64,000 nucleotides of DNA from Rotaria sp. Silwood1 (taxonomy: Eukaryota > Rotifera > Eurotatoria > Philodinida > Philodinidae), in the NCBI GenBank assembly GCA_905250075.1, contig CAJNOP010000194.1:186001-250000 (forward strand), in the 5' to 3' direction. The notes beneath the pieces were generated by a model. The model was not told the origin of the DNA, did no database searches, and saw only the letters and a list, made by a program, of their open reading frames with translations. Of this stretch, positions 59,185 through 64,000 are shown in pieces. The position numbers and the translations under genes were made by a program. Position 1 is the stretch's first letter, and every line of letters starts with the position of its first letter.

Positions 59185-61029
59185 TTATAAAATATAACGC
59201 CAAGCAGCATGTTTATCACCTAAATCACGAATTTCTTGTTCGGACATGTTCTCATAGCCCCATCGTCGTCTGTCTTCTGCACTACCCAATCCGAACATGT
59301 CTACGGTAGTATTTGTATGTGTTGTTACAATATTCGTACTAGGACCATACAAGCGATCACGTCGACGATTCTCTAGTCGCAGACCAATCATAAGAATACT
59401 AGTGCAAATAATAGCTAGTATACAAAAGCCAAGATTGATAGCATGGCCTAAAATAAAACGAGGTGCATCTTGAGATCGATAAATTTGACCACTTATAATT
59501 CCTCCACAGTTACCCACGGATATCATGAATGCCAATGACGTCGCACGTTTCGTTTGAGGACTAGTATTACCTGAAATAAAGGCAATACATGTAGCTACAC
59601 ACGGTGGAATGCCACCAGCTGCTAGAAAGACGGCAAAATATTTTGCACCCAAATTGTCTACGAAAATAAGAATTAGATAACCAATCATAGTTATTAGTAA
59701 CCAGAATAGAATAAAGATACCACGTCGAGCATATTTATCAGAAAAATAAGCTGTTGTCACCGTTGTAATAAAAGCAAAAGCATATGGTGGAGCAGTAAGA
59801 AGTTGAGCTTTGTAGCTAACAAAGCCTAGATGTTGAACAATGGTTGGCAAGAAGAGAGAAAGAGAAAGTAGTGGTACAAGAATACCGAGATAATTCAATG
59901 ACCAAATATACAATTTCCAACCTAAGAATGCCGACACAACTTGTTTCCAACTGAAATGTTCAGCGCCACCAGGTCCAGCATCTGTTCGTAGACGAACAAG
60001 TACACGATTACACTCGGATTCCGTGAGAAATTTAGGCCGATCCGATGGAAAGTCATTAATAAAAAAAAAGGCAAGTACTCCAACGACGACTGTGACTATG
60101 CCTTCTGTATAAAATATCCAACGCCAACCTTCTTGACCACCCAAACCATTCATATGATTGATTCCATAGGCGAGTATACCACCAAAGGTGCCAGCTAGTG
60201 TAGCCGCAGAGAAAAGAATACTGACACGCCATGAAAGTTCACGCCTTTTATACCAGCTCGATAGATAATAGGTAGCACCTAAATAAAGCACGTTTTCTTT
60301 TGATCACTATTCAGTTATGAATGTGTCATTTTCGTGTTCACTGAAGCACTGACACACTCATACAGTCTGTATATGTCAGGTAAATCAGTGAATACTGATT
60401 CAGTGTATAGCGGTATATAGTTCACTGAAACTGCACATTCATATATTTAGTTGATATTTACCTGGAAATAGTCCCGCTTCGGGAGCACCCAATAGAAGTC
60501 GACAAGCGAGAAGACTACCATAGGAATTAACAAGACCTGTAAGAGTTGTCACAATTCCCCATGTAACCATAATAAGTGGTATCCATCGACTGGGTCGAAG
60601 TTTTTTAAGAATCAAATTTGAAGGAACTTCAAAGGCAACATATGTAACATAGACTACACTTAAACAAGCATTATATTGAGCACTTGAAAGATTCAATGAA
60701 GTTGTAATGCCATTTAATTTGGCTTGACCAATATTGACTCGATCGAGATAATTGAGCAAGTAGAGTAATGTCATACCAGGAATGACATGAAGATCAAGTT
60801 TACGTAGAAGTTTTTTATCATCAGGATCATCAACTGTTTTCTTGCTCGATATACCATCAACAGTAGTAGCTACATTTTCAATTATCTTTGATTTTGTTTC
60901 ATCGAACTTGTCATTATTATTATTGGCAGTTGCGTTGGCTAATAAGTCATTACTAAATTTGCTTTCAATATTCTGCGATTTTAGTTCATCAAGTTTGATA
61001 TTCTTGTCGACGCTGTCAAAAACAGTCAT
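59185..61029 (-). CDS. MFS permease of the fungal Dal5/ACS (allantoate/anion symporter) type, two exons
   Basis: Exons 61029-60462 and 60278-59185 join G|GT in phase and give 553 residues. A hydrophilic N-terminus of about 85 residues (KKLLRKLDLHVIPG) leads into 12 predicted membrane segments. Family-typical blocks are LLNYLDRVNIGQAKL, FEVPSNLILKKLRPSRWIP, RLLLGAPEAGLFPGATYYLS, GWRWIFYTEGIVTVVVG and the C-terminus LGDKHAAWRYIL. Fungal members import allantoate, nicotinate, pantothenate and similar small anions at the plasma membrane. The substrate here cannot be told. Similarity is to fungal rather than animal carriers, suggesting horizontal transfer followed by gain of a 183-bp intron (60461-60279). 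The frame is intact. Confidence 0.88.
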
Positions 61030-61647
61030 GATCAATAAACGATCTTTTCTTCTTCGCGTTTTTTATATCAATTCTGTACATACACATATATACATATGAA
61101 GAAATATTTTCTTAGGAAAAAAATTTTTACTGTCACGCTCACACATTGACATAATTATGTGGGTTGTGTATATGGTTCATTTTTTGTATGTTCTCCCGTA
61201 TGTCGACTCAGTTTGTTTTTTTTTCGAAATTGCCTATATTGACTTCTAATATACCATGTCGATCGTTATTAGATAGAGCAATTTTCAAACATCTGTATTC
61301 TTTCTAATGTAAAAGTAACGCCTAAAAGCATTCGTCACCTTTCTTGTGATTGAATATGAATGCAATTTACTTTGAAGATAATTCATAACAGGAAAGAAAT
61401 AAACTGCTTCAATTTTATTGATCCTCTCGAAACGATGTTTTTTTAAATTTTACTTGTATCTGATGTCCAAGAAAAATTATTCATTTCTTCTTTACATAAA
61501 AATCTTATGGTTCATCTATTGATAAAGAATCAATTTGCAGAAAAAGAGCAGTTCACATAATGAAAATAATATAGTGATTAATAATGTACAAAGAGAGATT
61601 TTTCAGTCCAAAAATTATTAATGCACAACATTCACCACCAAGATTAT
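61030..61647. other. Upstream flank of the permease gene; no gene seen
   Basis: AT-rich and presumably includes the promoter. No distinctive element seen. Confidence 0.4.
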
Positions 61648-61812
61648 ATGTAAGGGTGTAGGTGTGGGTGTGGGTGTCGTTGTGGGTGGGGTGTGTGGGT
61701 GTCGTTGTGGGTGTGAGTGTGGGTGTGGGCGTGGGTGTGTGGGTGTGGACGTGACTGTTCTACTCATCAACACCCACACTCACACACTCACACACCCACA
61801 CCCACACCCTTT
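61648..61812. repeat. Telomere-like hairpin with symmetric flanks
   Basis: GTGTGGGTGTGGGTGTCG and further units are opposed by CACCCACACTCACACACTCA and CACACCCACACCCT. The flanks TTATATGTAAGGG (left) and CCCTTTATATTAT (right) continue the inverted symmetry. Confidence 0.8.
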
Positions 61813-62156
61813 ATATTATTTAAAGATAAAGATTGATCTGTTTTCAATAGATCAAGTTACACTCCACACGCATACCCTCGTACCTCTACCCTTTCATACT
61901 CTTTAGTGGTATTTTTTCAAAAACACTACAATCTATCGATTGGAATGTAATCATAGGTAAAATTTACCGTTTACATCTATCTATCATTAACATTCACTCA
62001 ATATTTTATTATGCAATATCGATTGAGAAAAGTTTCTTGCAACTTTGACTGAACCACTTAGTGATGTCTGTTGCGTGTTATTGCATTTGCATTATTTGCC
62101 AGACGAATGGCAGCATAAAGAGAAATGAAATTTTGTCGAATCGCTTAGGATATGGA

Positions 62157-62212
62157 ATGCAGGTGCAGGTGTCGTGTGCGTGTTCTCTAGTTCATACACC
62201 AATACCCACCCT
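62157..62212. repeat. Degenerate telomere-like hairpin
   Basis: TGCAGGTGCAGGTGTCGTG is opposed by ATACACCAATACCCACCCT. Confidence 0.5.
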
Positions 62213-62243
62213 CTTACTTTTTTCTGATGTTTTTCACCTCTAG

Positions 62244-62462
62244 GTAATAATATATTCGATAAGAAAACAATCATTTTTCCGGAACCTTTCCGATAGTGGG
62301 AAAAACCTAGTCGACCAAACAAACAGCTTCATTTTTCATGATAAATTTAAGCGATGTTTACTTTTGAATGAAGGGATCGATGATGATTTTCCATCTTGTG
62401 CTTTCGCTCCAGTTGACATTGGAAAAAAGCTTTGCTGTTATAATTCACCTATTTGCGCTTTA
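62244..62462 (+). CDS. Candidate exon of an unidentified gene
   Basis: 73 codons are open between a good 3' splice site (TTTTTCACCTCTAG) and a consensus donor (GTGAGT). The reading includes SFFRNLSDSGKNLVDQTNSF and DDDFPSCAFAPVDIGKKLCC. It could belong to the gene that continues at 63019, but this exon ends in phase 0 and the next starts needing one base, so at least one more exon would be required. No family recognised. Confidence 0.45.
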
Positions 62463-62914
62463 GTGAGTGACTCTAAGAAAAAAAAAACTTGTTGTACATT
62501 CTGAAAGGAAAATATGCGACTGTACGTCTTTTTTGGTTGTCATTCTCTCCGAACAAAGACTGGTTCCATAGACTGTTTTTGATGAATAGTGCGTTTCTAT
62601 CAACATAATAGCTTAAAAGGAGTTATTTCAGAAGAAAGAAAATGGTGTTTTCAAACAACCATTGTGATATATTTGTGAAATATCTCGTATGATTGGTTTT
62701 TTTTCTTGAAATTGTGATAAAAAGAAAACTTAAGAGCGCATTTCTGAGAAAATCAGTCATTATAAGACATCGACAGTAGAATGACATTTCAGAACTGGCT
62801 GATTTTTTTATATATAGTATACAGGATAGTGCGTTTAATATTCCCTATAATTTTCACGTCGATCCAATTACCTTTTCCTATACAAATGATCCAAATGCTG
62901 TTAGACTTTTGTTT

Positions 62915-62963
62915 TGGTGTGGGTATGAGCGTGAATATTGATTGTAACTTCAAGGACATTCAC
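62915..62963. repeat. Degenerate telomere-like hairpin
   Basis: GGTGTGGGTATGAGCGTGAAT is worn but opposed by ATTCACACGCTAATTC. Confidence 0.5.
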
Positions 62964-63018
62964 ACGCTAATTCTATCCATTACTGTGAATTAGTTTTCAT
63001 TCTTTTACTTTGTTTTAG

Positions 63019-63824
63019 ATATTATGGGAATCTCGACGCCTTCACACTTTGTTGCGGAAACTCGAGATCGAAGTGTCGTTCTAAAGTGGAATCCTGTTGC
63101 AGGCGCGACTATATACGAGATTCACATTAGTTGCTCGGATAACGACGAAACAAGTATCGGTCAAACAACATCAACCAGTTTTACAAAAAATAGTTTGAAA
63201 AATGGTTTATGTTACTTAGTTTACATAGTTGCAGTGTGCCATGATTTAAAGAGTTTGCAATCTGAAATTCTGACAATAGTACCGAAAGAACAACAATGTT
63301 CTTTCAATTTCTTGGCATTCTCTGGAAGAAAACCAGGTCGAATTAGCTTAGCATGGACAGCTGTATCTGGCAGCTCTTGTTTTCAAATTGAACAATGTGA
63401 TATCGAAAGTAATAATAAGTTTATCTGTATAAAAACTATTAATGACAACAAAGTATTGACATTTGAAGATCAAACTAACTGTGATTCATTTCAATGTTCT
63501 TGCAAAGGTCATTATAATAAAATTTTACTATTTGGTGTACCAGTGTTATCCAATGCATTCAATATAAGCCACAGAGTATATTGCATGATGAAATCAGACC
63601 TAGAACATTCATTTGATGCATTAAGAAATGCAATATCCAGTTATGAACGTACTGCAAAATCAGCAGCAGCTTTATCTTACCTAGTTTTTCGTCTTCAAGA
63701 GCAAATAAAAATACTTGCATATACTTTAGGCACAGATTATATAGGACAAAATACAACAAGACAAGGTTCCACTCTTCATAATACTACATCATTAAATCAA
63801 ATAGTTGTAAATCTAAGAAAATAA
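63019..63824 (+). CDS. Fibronectin type III-like protein (3' exon)
   Basis: Open from a 3' splice site (TTGTTTTAG ending at 63018) to a TAA at 63822-63824; the first ATG is at 63024. Residues 1-90 look like a fibronectin type III domain (PSHFVAETRDRSVVLKWNPV, then YEIHISC and CYLVYIVAV). A second, more divergent domain follows (GRISLAWTAVSGSSCFQIEQ). The C-terminal 90 residues are a mainly helical segment rich in Ala, Ser and Gln (LEHSFDALRNAISSYERTAK). No signal peptide is seen in this exon and earlier exons are likely. The role is unknown; such domains usually bind proteins or glycans. Confidence 0.7.
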
Positions 63825-64000
63825 ATCATATTTTTCATGAAACTTCTCTATGTATTAATACGTGACTGCGCTTAGCAGATAAATAATTTAGAAAGAAGAG
63901 ATTTTATTTACATAAAAGATATAAAACACTGCATTTCTACAGCATATATACACATGTGTCAGGCAAAATTAAACTTAGATTTTCAAAAATTAAAACTCGT
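63825..64000. other. 3' flank, no gene seen
   Basis: AT-rich sequence to the window end; probably 3' UTR and intergenic DNA. Confidence 0.4.

Overview
The window looks like nuclear DNA of a small-genome invertebrate, most likely a bdelloid rotifer. That identification is an inference from four things. The DNA is AT-rich. Genes are cut by many short GT-AG introns of about 45-75 bp. Animal genes (phospholipase D, TATA-binding protein) sit beside genes of non-animal type (a fungal-type permease, a bulb-lectin-type protein, a rhamnosidase-like C-terminus). Arrays of TGTGGG, the telomere repeat known from bdelloids, are scattered throughout. Two N runs (9853-9952 and 39540-39549) show that it is a scaffold.

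Layout. 1-0.1 kb: C-terminus of a rhamnosidase-like gene. 0.5-8 kb: a repeat-rich zone with several palindromic elements, including a 2.2 kb foldback structure. 8.1-8.9 kb (+): a complete six-exon gene resembling the N-terminal domain of proteasome inhibitor PI31. 9.8-13.7 kb (-): a secreted Cys-rich/Kelch-repeat gene with an in-frame TGA and an assembly gap. 14-15.3 kb: dispersed repeats. 15.7-25.1 kb (-): a 21-exon phospholipase D1/2-type gene whose first catalytic exon is split by a complete MULE transposon and a second, smaller element inserted into the MULE's own target duplication. 25-33 kb: no recognisable host gene, several non-autonomous elements and telomere-like hairpins. 33.3-34.7 kb (+): a six-exon TATA-binding protein gene. 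35-38.8 kb: hairpins and one unidentified ORF cluster. 38.9-47.1 kb (-): a membrane-anchored Thr-rich/B-lectin gene whose 5.2 kb intron holds a dead mariner copy. 47-57 kb: repeats, a Tc1-like palindromic element and a decayed transposon-like gene. 57-59 kb: small inverted-repeat elements and the longest TGTGGG hairpin. 59.2-61.0 kb (-): a two-exon MFS permease of fungal (Dal5/ACS) type. 62.2-63.8 kb (+): a candidate exon and a fibronectin-III-like coding region.

The host genes do not form an obvious pathway. The two strongest results are the nested insertion into the phospholipase D gene, where both target duplications can be read and removing the inserts restores an uninterrupted 1106-residue frame, and the dispersed family of head-to-head TGTGGG/CCCACA hairpins (about 16 copies), in some of which the inverted symmetry extends past the repeat into the flanks. 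All gene models were made by hand from splice signals and reading phase; no database search was possible.
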